Positions 26,449 to 35,721 are shown, counted from the first letter of the stretch. The stretch is 63,878 nucleotides of DNA from an uncultured Bacteroidaceae bacterium (GCA_944320785.1 CALUIR010000014.1:1-63878); one strand, 5' to 3'. The notes: generated by a model from the letters alone, not told the origin. Numbers and translations: made by a program.

Positions 26449-28515
26449 TTACCTCTCAACCCGGATGCGGGCATCCACGGCGGTGATGCCTTTTTCTGTG
26501 GCAAGCAACGGGTTGATGTCCATCTCTTTGATTTCCGTGGCGAAACGCAGCAAGGTGGACAGCCGCACGATGATGTCGGCAAACTGGCGTTCATCTATTC
26601 CGGCCTGCCCCCGCGTGCCTTGGATGATTTTGTAGGAGCGCAGGGAGTGTATCATGGAGAAGGCTTCTTCGTGGGAAAGGGGCGCGAGGCCCGACGACAC
26701 GTCCTTCAGCACTTCCACGAAGATGCCGCCGAGGCCGCAGAGGACCACGTGCCCGAACTTCGGCTCGTATTTCGCGCCGATGAACAGTTCCGTGCCGCGC
26801 AGCATGGGCTGCACCATGACGGCGGTGGCTCCGGGTATCTGCATCATGCGGTCGAACTCCAAGGCGAGATGTTCTTCTGACTGGATGTTGAGGCTGACGC
26901 CACCTACGTCTGACTTATGCACGGGGCCTACTACTTTGGCGGCTACCGGGTAGCCCATCGTGCGGGCTGCTTGGAGCAGTTCTTCTTTCCCGGCGCTGGC
27001 CGCTTCTGGCACTAAGGGGATGCCTGCCGCGCACAGCAGTTCTTGCACGGAGGCGGGCGGGAGGTAGCCGTCGCCGGCCAGGTTGTCGATGATGCGCCGG
27101 ATGCGCGGGATGTCCACCCCGTCCAATTCTATTTCACGGCGGGCGGGAGAGGGCGTGTCCAGCACGGCGGACAGCGCGGTGGCGAGGGTCACTTCATCGG
27201 CGAAGTTCACATGGCCGCGCCCGAGGAACTCTTTCACTTCGTCGCCTGCCGTGTAAACGGAGGGCAGGATGGGGAAGATGGGCTTGCGGGCGGTTTGCAT
27301 CTTGCGGTCGAGGACATCGTAGGCGTCGAACACTTTCACCAGCCCGGGCGTGCCGAAGATGACGCATACGGCGTCGATGCCCTCGAAGCGTTCTTCGCAA
27401 TAGTCGATGGCCAGCCCGAGGTGTTCCGGCGTGCCGGTGGCGAGGATGTCGATGGGGTTCCCCACGGAGGCGCCGGGGAAGAGCTGCGCTTTCAGCTCGT
27501 CGGCCTCCTTGCCGTGGAGGGGCGGCACGCGCAGCCCGCCTTTGGACAAGGCGTCGGTGAGCATCACGCCGGGTCCCCCGGCATGGGTGACGATGGCGAT
27601 GTTGCGCCCGTGCAGGGGAGGCAGGGTGAAGATGCAGCCCACGGTGGTGAGTTCCTCGCGGGAGTAGCAGCGCACGATGCCGGCTTTGCGGAACAGCGCC
27701 TCGACGGCGGAGTCGCTGCTGGCGATGGCGCCGGTGTGCGAGGATGCCGCGCGGCTCCCGCTCTCGGAGCTTCCGGCCTTGATGGCGGCGATGCGGCATC
27801 CTTTGCGTATCAGGGACGCGGCATGGGCCAAGAGGCTGTCGGGGTTGCGGATGCTCTCGATGTAGAGCAGCTTGATGCGCGAGTCGGCGGCGGGGTCGAA
27901 GTGCGCGTCCATGTATTCCAGCACGTCTTCTACGCCGATTTGGCGGGCGTTGCCCACGGACCACACGGAGTTGAAGGGCAGGCCTTTGAGGATGGCGCTT
28001 TCCAGGATATAGACGGCCGTGGCGCCGGAGCTGGTGATGAGGTCCACGCCTTGCGGGTGAAGCACGGGGATGGGTTGCGTGAACACGCTGTGGTGCCACG
28101 TGTTCATCAGCCCGATGCAGTTGGGGCCGATGAGGGCGGCGCCGTGGCGGTTGGCCGACTCCAGGATGCGTTCCTCCAGGAGGGCGCCTTCGCGCGTCTC
28201 CTCGCCGAAGCCGGCGGAGAGGATGATGAAGGCGCGCACGCCCTTGTCGCGGGCCAGTTCCTCTACTGCGGCGGGGCAGGCGGGGGCGGGGATGGCCAGG
28301 ATGGCCAGGTCCGTGGGGGGGATGGCGGCGATGGCGTCGAAGCAGGGCATGCCTTGCACTTCCGTCTCTTTGGGGTTCACGCCGCGCAGCTCGCCTTGGT
28401 AGCCGCCGTTGATGAGGTTCCTCAGGATGGCGCCGCCGGGCTTGTGGATGTTGTTCGACGCGCCGATGATGACGATGCTGCCGGGATGCAGCAGTTGTGG
28501 TGTGATCATAATCAA
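26449..28515 (-). CDS. acetate--CoA ligase (ADP-forming), fused alpha and beta subunits
   Basis: NDP-forming acyl-CoA synthetase of 688 residues that makes ATP from acetyl-CoA (or other acyl-CoA) at the end of fermentation. The N-terminal CoA-binding Rossmann domain shows HPGSIVIIGASNN. The flavodoxin-like middle has the catalytic-His motif SSHTGAIASSDSAV (near 258-271). The C-terminal ATP-grasp domain (from about 465) has GYPVAAKVVGPVHKSDVGG. Start is ATG 28515 or the third codon ATG at 28509. Codon usage is strongly GC-rich compared with the cell-shape operon. Confidence 0.9.
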   Translation of the reverse strand: MIMITPQLLHPGSIVIIGASNNIHKPGGAILRNLINGGYQGELRGVNPKETEVQGMPCFDAIAAIPPTDLAILAIPAPACPAAVEELARDKGVRAFIILSAGFGEETREGALLEERILESANRHGAALIGPNCIGLMNTWHHSVFTQPIPVLHPQGVDLITSSGATAVYILESAILKGLPFNSVWSVGNARQIGVEDVLEYMDAHFDPAADSRIKLLYIESIRNPDSLLAHAASLIRKGCRIAAIKAGSSESGSRAASSHTGAIASSDSAVEALFRKAGIVRCYSREELTTVGCIFTLPPLHGRNIAIVTHAGGPGVMLTDALSKGGLRVPPLHGKEADELKAQLFPGASVGNPIDILATGTPEHLGLAIDYCEERFEGIDAVCVIFGTPGLVKVFDAYDVLDRKMQTARKPIFPILPSVYTAGDEVKEFLGRGHVNFADEVTLATALSAVLDTPSPARREIELDGVDIPRIRRIIDNLAGDGYLPPASVQELLCAAGIPLVPEAASAGKEELLQAARTMGYPVAAKVVGPVHKSDVGGVSLNIQSEEHLALEFDRMMQIPGATAVMVQPMLRGTELFIGAKYEPKFGHVVLCGLGGIFVEVLKDVSSGLAPLSHEEAFSMIHSLRSYKIIQGTRGQAGIDERQFADIIVRLSTLLRFATEIKEMDINPLLATEKGITAVDARIRVER

Positions 28516-28535
28516 GAATCATTTAGGTTATGGCA

Positions 28536-28543
28536 CAAATATA
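28536..28543 (-). promoter_or_regulatory. Bacteroidota -7 element before the ADP-forming ligase gene
   Basis: Minus-strand TATATTTG, 20 bases before the start codon, giving a short leader. Confidence 0.55.
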
Positions 28544-28693
28544 CGGTTTTTATGCATGCGGACAAGCGCGGGGCGGAAAGTTTTCTGCGGCCGCGCCTCC
28601 GGGGCGTCCCTGGCGCGGGCTGGGGGAGGCCGTGCCGATGGGCAAGGGGGGACGGAGCGGTTGGCCAATGGGAAGGCATGTTTCGCTTAAGCA

Positions 28694-28734
28694 CGTGCAA
28701 CGCCCGTTGCACGCATGTGCAACATTCGTTGCAC
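28694..28734. repeat. tandem GTGCAAC...GTTGCAC hairpins
   Basis: The 372-base gap 28516-28887 holds two adjacent inverted repeats with the same arms: CGTGCAACG/CGTTGCACG at 28694-28713 (loop CC) and GTGCAAC/GTTGCAC at 28717-28734 (loop ATTC). Apart from these, the ligase promoter and a terminator, I see no gene in this gap. Confidence 0.75.
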
Positions 28735-28817
28735 GCCATGATGGATGGCGGGGGCACCTGCATGGGGATGCGTTGGCGGCCGCTTGGCCCACGGATGGGG
28801 CGCCTCCGGGCATGAAG

Positions 28818-28859
28818 AAGCCGGGCAAGCTTCCTTCCTTCCAGGAGCCTGCCCGGCTT
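28818..28859 (-). terminator. terminator of the fimbrillin-like operon
   Basis: Minus-strand stem AAGCCGGGCA/TGCCCGGCTT around a loop of about 22 bases, followed by CTTC. It lies 29 bases after the stop of the large lipoprotein gene. The T-tail is poor. Confidence 0.6.
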
Positions 28860-28887
28860 GTTTGTGAGAGAAAGCGGGGTGTGCGCG

Positions 28888-30897
28888 TCAGGGCTGCGCG
28901 GATGCCTCGATGTTGGGCGTGCCGCTTTCGCAGTCGCCATACAGGTCGTTCGCGGGCTGGTAGTTGGACACGTTGCCCTCCAGGTCGAGCAGGCGCAGGT
29001 TTTGCGCGGCGCGGCAGTTGGTCATCCGCACGCTGTTGCCCTCCTCCACGTTGCCGATGAAGCCGGACACGGCGTTGTCAAAGAGGGGGAACGGCGCGAT
29101 GCGTATCTCCACGTCCTCCGTCCAGCAGTTGGTGAAGCCTACGCCCCGGCCGCCTTTCGTCTCGCCCACGAGGCCGCCGGCCTGCCAGCCGGTGATGTGG
29201 ACGTCCTCGGCGGAGCAGTTGATGATTTGCGTGGTCTCGTCCGGGTCCACGCCGCCGCCGACGCCGACCCATCCGATGAGCCCGCCCACGTTCTGCGCGC
29301 TGAGGTTGAAGAGGCCGTTGCTGCCGCTGGCCTCGATGTGGACGTGGCGGGCATGCACGTTTTCGATGGTGACGGGCGTGGTGTAGTTGGCGCCCGTGTA
29401 GCCGATGCACCCGGCGAACCAAGCGTCCTCGTCGCTGTGGTCCACGGGGTTGCCGTCCTTGTCGGCGGTGTGTGTCTCGCTGTCGGCCAGGCCGTTGATG
29501 CTGATGTTCTCGAAGGTGAGGTCGCGCATGGTGCCGTCAAACTTGCCCCACACGCCGATGTAGGCGTTCACCTTCACCGGGCCGAGGACGTTGATTGTCG
29601 TGGTTCCTGCATAGCGGGCGTCGATGGTGAAGTTGCGCAGCGTGTGGCCGTTGCCCTCCACGGTGTAGGCCGGCTCGCCCTCCTTGTAGATGGGCTTCCA
29701 GTTGGTGCCGGTCATGTCGATGTCGTTCTCGATGGAGAGGGTGCATCCGGCGGTGATGGCCGTGGCGGCGTTCTCGCTGATCCATGCGAACTCGTTGCGG
29801 TCGGTGATGTGGTAGGTCTTCGTGGCCTCGTCGTAGGCGGGCTGGCGAAGGGTGATGGTCTCCGGGTTCCACCACGTCTCGCCCACCGTCCACTGGTTCT
29901 CGAACTCCTCGTCGATGGAGATGTTGAACTGCGCCCCGGTGGTCAGCACGTTGCCGGTGACGGTGGTGAGCCAGTTGCGCCGGATGGGGATGTCGGTGTC
30001 CAGGTCGTGCAGCACGATGCTCTCGTTGCCCTTCAGTGCGCGGAGGCGGAAGTGTATGGGCGTCTCCTCCGTGCGGTCGGCCAGCAGGTAGTCCACGATG
30101 AGGGTGCGGTTGCTGGCGGAAGCGTCATAGTCGGTGGCGTATTCCTTGTCCTCCGGGTCGATGGCGGCGGTGTAGGTAGGGTTGGCCGAATCGCCCAGCG
30201 TGGTCCCCTCCGCCTCCCCGGTGACGGCGTTCAGCGCCGTGAACCGCTGGCATCCGTAGTAGTACACCCGGAAGTTGTCGGGCATGTCGAGGTTGGTGCC
30301 CCAATCGGCAGTCACCACCCTCAGCTTGGCGAAGGGGCGTTCCAGCACGAGGTCGGCACTGACGGCGTTGCCGGCGAGGCTGAACGAGTGGCTGACGGTG
30401 TAGGCATCTTTGCTCTCATCGTTGAGCAGGTATTTGTCCGGCATTTCCGGGGCATGGATATGCTCGAAGTCCTGTGTGTCGTAGTGCAGGTCCTCTGTGC
30501 TGCCCTGCCTCACGAAGTCGGCCCACACGACGGCGCGGTAAGTGCGCCCGGGGGCGAGGTTCAGCGAGTAGTTCACTTCCTCGTAGCTGTCAGTCACTTT
30601 CATCTGCGGCTCCACCACCATGGTGTAGGTGGCTTCGGCGCCGCTGCCGTCCACGCGGTACACGGCCAGCTGGTAGCGCAGGTCATATTCCGTGAAGTCC
30701 ACATTGGTCAGCCCGCCCCGTGCGCTGCTGCTTCCTGCAGCATAGGCGCGGGTCGTCTCCAAGGCCTCCGGGGCTGATACCCTGAATTGCACGTTGCCTT
30801 CCCCTTCGGGCGCTGCGCCCATGGTGGAGTCGTCCGACTGGCATCCTGCTGCCAACAGTGCCAGTCCGCAAACTAAGTAACTCAATTTTGTTCTCAT
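28888..30897 (-). CDS. large fimbrillin-like lipoprotein (DUF6562-type N terminus, beta-helix-like C terminus)
   Basis: A 669-residue predicted surface lipoprotein with signal peptide and lipobox LLAAGC (Cys19). The N-terminal part (about 35-320) resembles the DUF6562 fimbrillin-like fold, with LAPGRTYRAVVWADFV and a closing IPIRRNWLTTVTGNVLT segment. The C-terminal half (about 350-650) has repeated short strands of GLUG-like type (ENDIDMTGTNWKPI, GNGHTLRNFTI, NVGGLIGWVG, AGGLVGETKG, SGFIGNVEEGNSV), suggesting a right-handed beta-helix typical of adhesins. It is third in an operon after the DUF3575 and small DUF6562 genes. Adhesion is inference. Confidence 0.75.
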   Translation of the reverse strand: MRTKLSYLVCGLALLAAGCQSDDSTMGAAPEGEGNVQFRVSAPEALETTRAYAAGSSSARGGLTNVDFTEYDLRYQLAVYRVDGSGAEATYTMVVEPQMKVTDSYEEVNYSLNLAPGRTYRAVVWADFVRQGSTEDLHYDTQDFEHIHAPEMPDKYLLNDESKDAYTVSHSFSLAGNAVSADLVLERPFAKLRVVTADWGTNLDMPDNFRVYYYGCQRFTALNAVTGEAEGTTLGDSANPTYTAAIDPEDKEYATDYDASASNRTLIVDYLLADRTEETPIHFRLRALKGNESIVLHDLDTDIPIRRNWLTTVTGNVLTTGAQFNISIDEEFENQWTVGETWWNPETITLRQPAYDEATKTYHITDRNEFAWISENAATAITAGCTLSIENDIDMTGTNWKPIYKEGEPAYTVEGNGHTLRNFTIDARYAGTTTINVLGPVKVNAYIGVWGKFDGTMRDLTFENISINGLADSETHTADKDGNPVDHSDEDAWFAGCIGYTGANYTTPVTIENVHARHVHIEASGSNGLFNLSAQNVGGLIGWVGVGGGVDPDETTQIINCSAEDVHITGWQAGGLVGETKGGRGVGFTNCWTEDVEIRIAPFPLFDNAVSGFIGNVEEGNSVRMTNCRAAQNLRLLDLEGNVSNYQPANDLYGDCESGTPNIEASAQP

Positions 30898-30939
30898 ACG
30901 TTTGTTGTTTTTAGTTGGTTATGTTTTGGTTATTCTGTC

Positions 30940-32019
30940 TCAGTCAATGCCCACCACGTATTCCCCGTCGAATCCTTCATCGATGGACACGCCGTTGCCC
31001 GCTTCCTGCCGCCTTGTGAGGAAATGCCCCCTGACCACGGTCTCATGGTTGCGCCGGATGGGGATGCGTATGCCTTGGCAACGGTTCACCTCCCGACCTT
31101 CGCGGTCGTACAGGTAGAGGTCCGCCACGATGTTCGTTTCCCCTTCTTGTGCGGCGAATACATAGTCGATGGCCAGCGTCGGCGAGCCGTCGTCGGTGGT
31201 TTCTGCCATGGGCGCTTCCATGCCGAAAGCATAGGATGGCTCAAAGCGGTTGGGTTGCCCCGTGGCGATGTTGAATCCGGTGCTGACGAACTGCTGGTAC
31301 ACCACGCGGGCTGACAGCCCTTCGGGGTTGGTGCCGGTGTGGGTGAACAAATCATAGTCCGATGCTACCAGGCGATAGCGTCCCGACGGGCGTTCCAGCA
31401 GGATGCGGATGATGCGCGACTCGGCTATGCGCCCTTCTTCCAAGGGGTATCCCTCCGGTGTGCGGGTGAAGTCTATGGTGAATGATGTGCTGCCTGCAGC
31501 CGTGCTGCGCATATGGGTGTTCGCCGGGTAACGGTCCGTGTCTGTGAGGATGGCGGCAAGGTCGTCGGCTTGGTAGTGGCTGCCGTCCTTGCCGTCCCTG
31601 CGCACGTAATCCGCCCATGCCAACACATGGTAATTGCCGTGAGGCAAATATGCGTGAAGGGTGTCTTGCGGGGGCAGCGCGTCATTGGGGGCGTAGAGGA
31701 TGCGCCGTTGCACCCTTTGCGCAAGGTCGTGGTTTTCCGCATTTCCTTGGTAGATGTCCACGATGATGCGCATGTCGTATTCCTCCTCCGGCATGTAGGG
31801 CAAGGCTGCGGTCTCGGCCAAGTCGCGTTCGGTGCGGTTCCATTCTTCATCGTAAATGATTTCCTTGTGGTAAGCAGGAGGTGTGCGGTCGATGTTCAGT
31901 TCCAGTACTACTAACGACGTTCCTGCTTGCGGGTATTCATGGATGGTGGCATCGCAGGCGATGAGCAATCCTGCCAATGCCCATGAAGTTGCAGTATGTA
32001 GAATTTTTCTTCTTCCCAT
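30940..32019 (-). CDS. fimbrillin-like lipoprotein, DUF6562-type
   Basis: A 359-residue lipoprotein starting MGRRKILHT with lipobox LLIAC. Two DUF6562-like halves can be seen: LPHGNYHVLAWADYVRRDG (about 132-150) parallels the same segment of the large neighbour, and the C terminus IPIRRNHETVVRGHFLTRR parallels its IPIRRN strand. The protein ends shortly after this strand, like Mfa2/FimB-type anchors. The frame is open 25 codons upstream, but that part overlaps the DUF3575 gene. The chosen start is 5 bases after the DUF3575 stop. Confidence 0.7.
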   Translation of the reverse strand: MGRRKILHTATSWALAGLLIACDATIHEYPQAGTSLVVLELNIDRTPPAYHKEIIYDEEWNRTERDLAETAALPYMPEEEYDMRIIVDIYQGNAENHDLAQRVQRRILYAPNDALPPQDTLHAYLPHGNYHVLAWADYVRRDGKDGSHYQADDLAAILTDTDRYPANTHMRSTAAGSTSFTIDFTRTPEGYPLEEGRIAESRIIRILLERPSGRYRLVASDYDLFTHTGTNPEGLSARVVYQQFVSTGFNIATGQPNRFEPSYAFGMEAPMAETTDDGSPTLAIDYVFAAQEGETNIVADLYLYDREGREVNRCQGIRIPIRRNHETVVRGHFLTRRQEAGNGVSIDEGFDGEYVVGID

Positions 32020-32024
32020 GAATG

Positions 32025-33314
32025 TCACCGTTTTCGTTGCTTGAACCATTTGTAGGAAAATGAAATGCCTGCACGGGTGATTCCCCAATGCCATCCTTTG
32101 CCGGAATGATAGCGTGGCCCGTTTTCCCAGTTGCGGTAGGCATCATAAGAATATTCTGCAAAGCCTGCGCCGAGGTTGAATTCCACCGCCCAGCGTTCCT
32201 TTCTGCCTAAAGCCATTTGGTAACCATAGCTTAGTCCGATTCCCCACGCTGCATGGTTGGGGTCTTGGTAACGTCCGTTGTCATTGATGGCTATGTTGAA
32301 GCCTGCTACATGCGTGTGCAGTCCGAGGAAATGTCCTTCTCCTGCCTCCTTTGTCCACCAACGTACTTCAGGCTGTATGGCGAGCAACCGCAGCTTGCGT
32401 TCTGGAGTGATGTCGTAAGGGGAGTAGTATATTGGGAAATCGAATGACCATTGCCGCCCTATTTCTATTTCTGCTCCGATATTGGCGGTAAGTGCAGTGG
32501 CGAACAGGCCGTTTGTTTTGATGGCAATGAACCAAGTGTCTGGACGTTCGGGCCTTGAAGGCTTGTACGGAATGGCTGGCGTGTTTATGGTTGGGCGGAT
32601 GCCGTGTGGCGGCAATGGTGACACTGGAGGTTCTTCTGCAAGGCAAACGATTACCATCCGTGCATTGCGGAATGGAGGAAAGATATTGCGAATCAGGCGT
32701 GTCCATGATTCCCCTTTATCGATGGCTCTGATGCGTTGTTTTCGCTTCAGCAGGTCAGGCTCTGTTTGGATGATGTGGATAATCGTGTCTTTTTGCGGGA
32801 AGTCAATGCGTTCCAATGTGCGGGCTACGGAATACCAGTCTTCTTCCAAATTCTCGATTCGGAGGTCTTTGGTTTCTAATTCTGTATTTTCCAGCAAGAA
32901 GTCAGCTAATGCTTTGGATCGGTAATCGCCTAATTTTTTGTTCCACCATATAGGTCCTTCTGGCGATGCGCTTCCGCCTATCCACACGTATTCGAGTGTG
33001 ATTCGTTTGTCTCCCCGGATGGTATTGATGAGGGACACGATGCTGTCTAATTGAGGATTGCTATGCAGATTGTATTTGTTCACCTTGTAGATGACAGGTA
33101 CGATGTCTGTATTAGCATATACAAGTACTGAGTCTAATTTGTCTTTAGGGAGGAATGTTACATATTTTGGATACCAATCGTAAGCCATGAAAGGAACATG
33201 CTGTTTCGTGTCTTGCCCGTATGCCATTGCTTGTCCCCATAATGAAATGGCAATGATGCATCGTATTATTATGTTTGTTTTTAGCTTTTCCACAGTATAT
33301 ACCAAACTAATCAT
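32025..33314 (-). CDS. DUF3575-type outer-membrane protein with OmpA-like N-terminal region
   Basis: A 429-residue protein with a signal peptide (AISLWGQAMAYGQ). The first part (about 45-220) has an OmpA-like pattern: SVLVYANTDIVPVIYKVN, then NPQLDSIVSLINTI and LEYVWIGGSASPEGP with a following KLGDYRSKALADFL. The C-terminal 170 residues are beta-barrel-like and end SFSYKWFKQRKR. DUF3575 proteins precede fimbrillin-type lipoprotein genes in many Bacteroides operons. First gene of the operon, with a -7 element about 80 bases upstream. Confidence 0.75.
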   Translation of the reverse strand: MISLVYTVEKLKTNIIIRCIIAISLWGQAMAYGQDTKQHVPFMAYDWYPKYVTFLPKDKLDSVLVYANTDIVPVIYKVNKYNLHSNPQLDSIVSLINTIRGDKRITLEYVWIGGSASPEGPIWWNKKLGDYRSKALADFLLENTELETKDLRIENLEEDWYSVARTLERIDFPQKDTIIHIIQTEPDLLKRKQRIRAIDKGESWTRLIRNIFPPFRNARMVIVCLAEEPPVSPLPPHGIRPTINTPAIPYKPSRPERPDTWFIAIKTNGLFATALTANIGAEIEIGRQWSFDFPIYYSPYDITPERKLRLLAIQPEVRWWTKEAGEGHFLGLHTHVAGFNIAINDNGRYQDPNHAAWGIGLSYGYQMALGRKERWAVEFNLGAGFAEYSYDAYRNWENGPRYHSGKGWHWGITRAGISFSYKWFKQRKR

Positions 33315-33392
33315 CTAAGTTAAAGCTGATTATAAATCATGAAATTAGTTTATTCCCTTTATATAAAGAGGGAATTTGATTTGTGTTTGTTG

Positions 33393-33400
33393 CAAAAATA
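33393..33400 (-). promoter_or_regulatory. -7 element of the fimbrillin-like operon, within a palindrome
   Basis: Minus-strand TATTTTTG at 33400-33393. One base away on the plus strand is a second TATTTTTG (33402-33409), so the pair forms the palindrome CAAAAATAGTATTTTTG. There is no plus-strand gene to use the second element, so the symmetry may be an operator or chance. Confidence 0.45.
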
Positions 33401-33465
33401 GTATTTTTGTATGACTACGTCCTTCTCTTACGGTTAATAAAAGCTAATTCCAAATGAGCTTGTTT

Positions 33466-35721
33466 TTATTCCTCCACGCGGGTCACCGCCTTGATGTTTT
33501 TTATTTTTCTAAGATTGTTGCAAATAGTTTTCACGTCATCCACATCATGCACGTAGAGTTGTATTTTCCCCTCAAAGATGCCGTCGTTGCTTTCCATTGC
33601 CAGTTTTTTTATGTTGACGTTCAGTTGTTGTGAGATGATTTGCGTGATTTGGTTCAGTAGCCCCATGTCGTCTATGCCTTTTATATAGAGGTATATGGGA
33701 AATGACAGGTGTTTATGAGTGTCCCATTTTGCAGCGATGATGCGGTTGCCGTAACTGCTTTTCAGCTTCGTGGCAATGGCGCATTGCCGTTTATGGATGA
33801 TGATCCGGTTGTTTTCGTCCACATATCCAAGGACGTCGTCACCGGGGATGGGCCGGCAACATTCTGCAATGATGTAGTTCTTTTGTATTTTGTCCTCAGT
33901 TAGGTTGATGGTTTGTTTGGTGTCAATGTTTTCACCTGTCCCAAGCAGGGTCGTGGCAACTTCTTTGTTTTTGGATTCTTTGTTTCCCACAAAAGGTATG
34001 GTGAGGTATTTGCGCCAGTTGCTTGAATTGGATTTGTCTTTCAGTTCATTCCTGTCGGCATCTCCCAATTGGATGGTTTTTTGGCCCAAAGCGGCCAGCA
34101 GTGCTTCCTTGTTGGGGAGTTTGTGGAGTTTGCAGAGTTTTTCTATTTGCACGGAGGTCAGGTTGAGGTCTTCCTTTTTGAAGAAATTGTTCAGGATGTC
34201 CTCCCCGGCTTTTTGTGCGTTTCGTTGTTCGCGTTTCAGTATGGCGGCTATTTTCACTTTCGCTTTGGCAGTTGTGGCAAAGTTTATCCATTCCGGCTGC
34301 ACTTTCTGTGATTTGGATGTTAGTATTTCCACTTGGTCGCCGCTTTGCAGTTTGTAGCTGAGCGGCACCAACTTGTGGTTGACCTTTGCGCCGATGCAAT
34401 GTGTGCCTAAGAAAGTGTGTATGGAGAAAGCAAAATCCAATGCCGTGCTGTTTTGGGGCATTGTTTTTATCTCACCTTTCGGGGTGAATACGAATATCTC
34501 GGATGCAAACAGGTTGAGTTTGATAGTGTCTAAGAAATCAATGGCATCTGGTTGCGGGTCATCCAAGATTTCTTTGATGGTTTTCAGCCATTTCTCCAAT
34601 TCGCCTTCATCTTCGCTTCCGCCGCCTTCTTTGTATTTCCAATGTGCGGCGAAGCCTTGTTCGGCTACATCGTTCATCCTTTCGCTGCGTATCTGCACTT
34701 CTATCCATTGCCCTTCGTTGCTCATCAAAGTGACATGAAGGGCTTGGTAACCGTTTGCTTTGGGATGGCTGACCCAGTCTCTCAGGCGGTCAGGGTGTGG
34801 CTTGTAGATTTTGGAGATGGAGACATATATGTTGAAACATTCGTTGAGTTCTTCTTCCGGGTTCTTGGGAGTGAAGATGATCCGAACAGCCAGAATATCA
34901 TAAATTTCATCGAACGGGATGTGCTTTGTCTGCATCTTGTTCCAGATGGAATAAGGTGATTTTATCCTTGCGATGATTCGGTAGCTGATGCCCATTTTGT
35001 CCAATTGCTCGCGTATCGGTGTCGTGAAGTTTTTGAATACTTCATCGCGTGCCGCTTTAGTGGCAGCCAGCTTGTCTTCTATTTGCTTGTATTCTTCCGG
35101 GTGTTCGTATTTGAAACTCAGGTCTTCAAGTTCGGTTTTGATTTTGTTCAGCCCCAATCGGTTGGCCAAAGGGGCGTATATGTACAATGTCTCGCCGGCA
35201 ATTTTGTATTGCTTGTTGGGCAACATTGAGCCTAATGTGCGCATGTTGTGGAGGCGGTCGGCTATTTTAATCAGGATGACGCGGATATCGTCAGACATGG
35301 TGAGAAGGAGCTTTTTGAAATTCTCGGCTTGCGCGGAAGCCTTGTCCCCGAAGATTCCCCCGGATATTTTGGTCAATCCATCTACGATTTGTGCGATTTT
35401 GGGGCCGAAGATGTTTTCAATGTCTTCTACGGTGTAGTCAGTATCTTCCACTACGTCATGCAATAAAGCGGAACAAATGGATGTGGAACCCAGTCCTATT
35501 TCCACGCAAACGATTTTTGCGACCGCGATAGGGTGCATGATATAGGGTTCCCCCGACCGGCGTTTGACGCCTTTGTGCGCTTGGCGGGCGAAGTTGAAAG
35601 CTTTTGTGATGATTTCTACTTTTTTGCGATGTTTGGTTGCCAAATAAGCATTGAGCAGATCCTGGAACGCATCATCAATCATTTTTTCTTCCATCAGTTC
35701 TTTTGCCTGTATTTCATTCAT
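33466..35721 (-). CDS. rel: bifunctional (p)ppGpp synthetase/hydrolase, RelA/SpoT family
   Basis: Controls the stringent response by making and degrading (p)ppGpp. The N-terminal HD hydrolase domain is intact (ALLHDVVEDTDYT, ADRLHNMRTL). The synthetase domain has YRIIARIKSPYSIWNKM and YDILAVRIIF. TGS (about 410-470) and C-terminal ACT domains follow. An upstream ATG (35733) is in frame, but a strong GGAGG ribosome site sits about 6 bases before the ATG at 35721, so I use 751 residues. Last gene of the parA-parB-DUF5683-mltD-rel cluster. Confidence 0.95.
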   Translation of the reverse strand: MNEIQAKELMEEKMIDDAFQDLLNAYLATKHRKKVEIITKAFNFARQAHKGVKRRSGEPYIMHPIAVAKIVCVEIGLGSTSICSALLHDVVEDTDYTVEDIENIFGPKIAQIVDGLTKISGGIFGDKASAQAENFKKLLLTMSDDIRVILIKIADRLHNMRTLGSMLPNKQYKIAGETLYIYAPLANRLGLNKIKTELEDLSFKYEHPEEYKQIEDKLAATKAARDEVFKNFTTPIREQLDKMGISYRIIARIKSPYSIWNKMQTKHIPFDEIYDILAVRIIFTPKNPEEELNECFNIYVSISKIYKPHPDRLRDWVSHPKANGYQALHVTLMSNEGQWIEVQIRSERMNDVAEQGFAAHWKYKEGGGSEDEGELEKWLKTIKEILDDPQPDAIDFLDTIKLNLFASEIFVFTPKGEIKTMPQNSTALDFAFSIHTFLGTHCIGAKVNHKLVPLSYKLQSGDQVEILTSKSQKVQPEWINFATTAKAKVKIAAILKREQRNAQKAGEDILNNFFKKEDLNLTSVQIEKLCKLHKLPNKEALLAALGQKTIQLGDADRNELKDKSNSSNWRKYLTIPFVGNKESKNKEVATTLLGTGENIDTKQTINLTEDKIQKNYIIAECCRPIPGDDVLGYVDENNRIIIHKRQCAIATKLKSSYGNRIIAAKWDTHKHLSFPIYLYIKGIDDMGLLNQITQIISQQLNVNIKKLAMESNDGIFEGKIQLYVHDVDDVKTICNNLRKIKNIKAVTRVEE

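Noticed and set aside
27194-28522. 442-codon minus-strand frame in another phase of the ligase gene
   Set aside because: Arg/His-rich out-of-frame shadow of the ligase coding sequence.
27043-28815. 590-codon plus-strand open frame
   Set aside because: It is antisense to the ADP-forming ligase gene, which has clear domains. The antisense product is low complexity (G, V, A, H rich) and arises from the GC-rich codon pattern.
28858-30777. 639-codon plus-strand open frame
   Set aside because: It is antisense to the large fimbrillin-like lipoprotein, which has a lipobox and recognisable repeats. The antisense translation is valine/glycine-rich without any domain.
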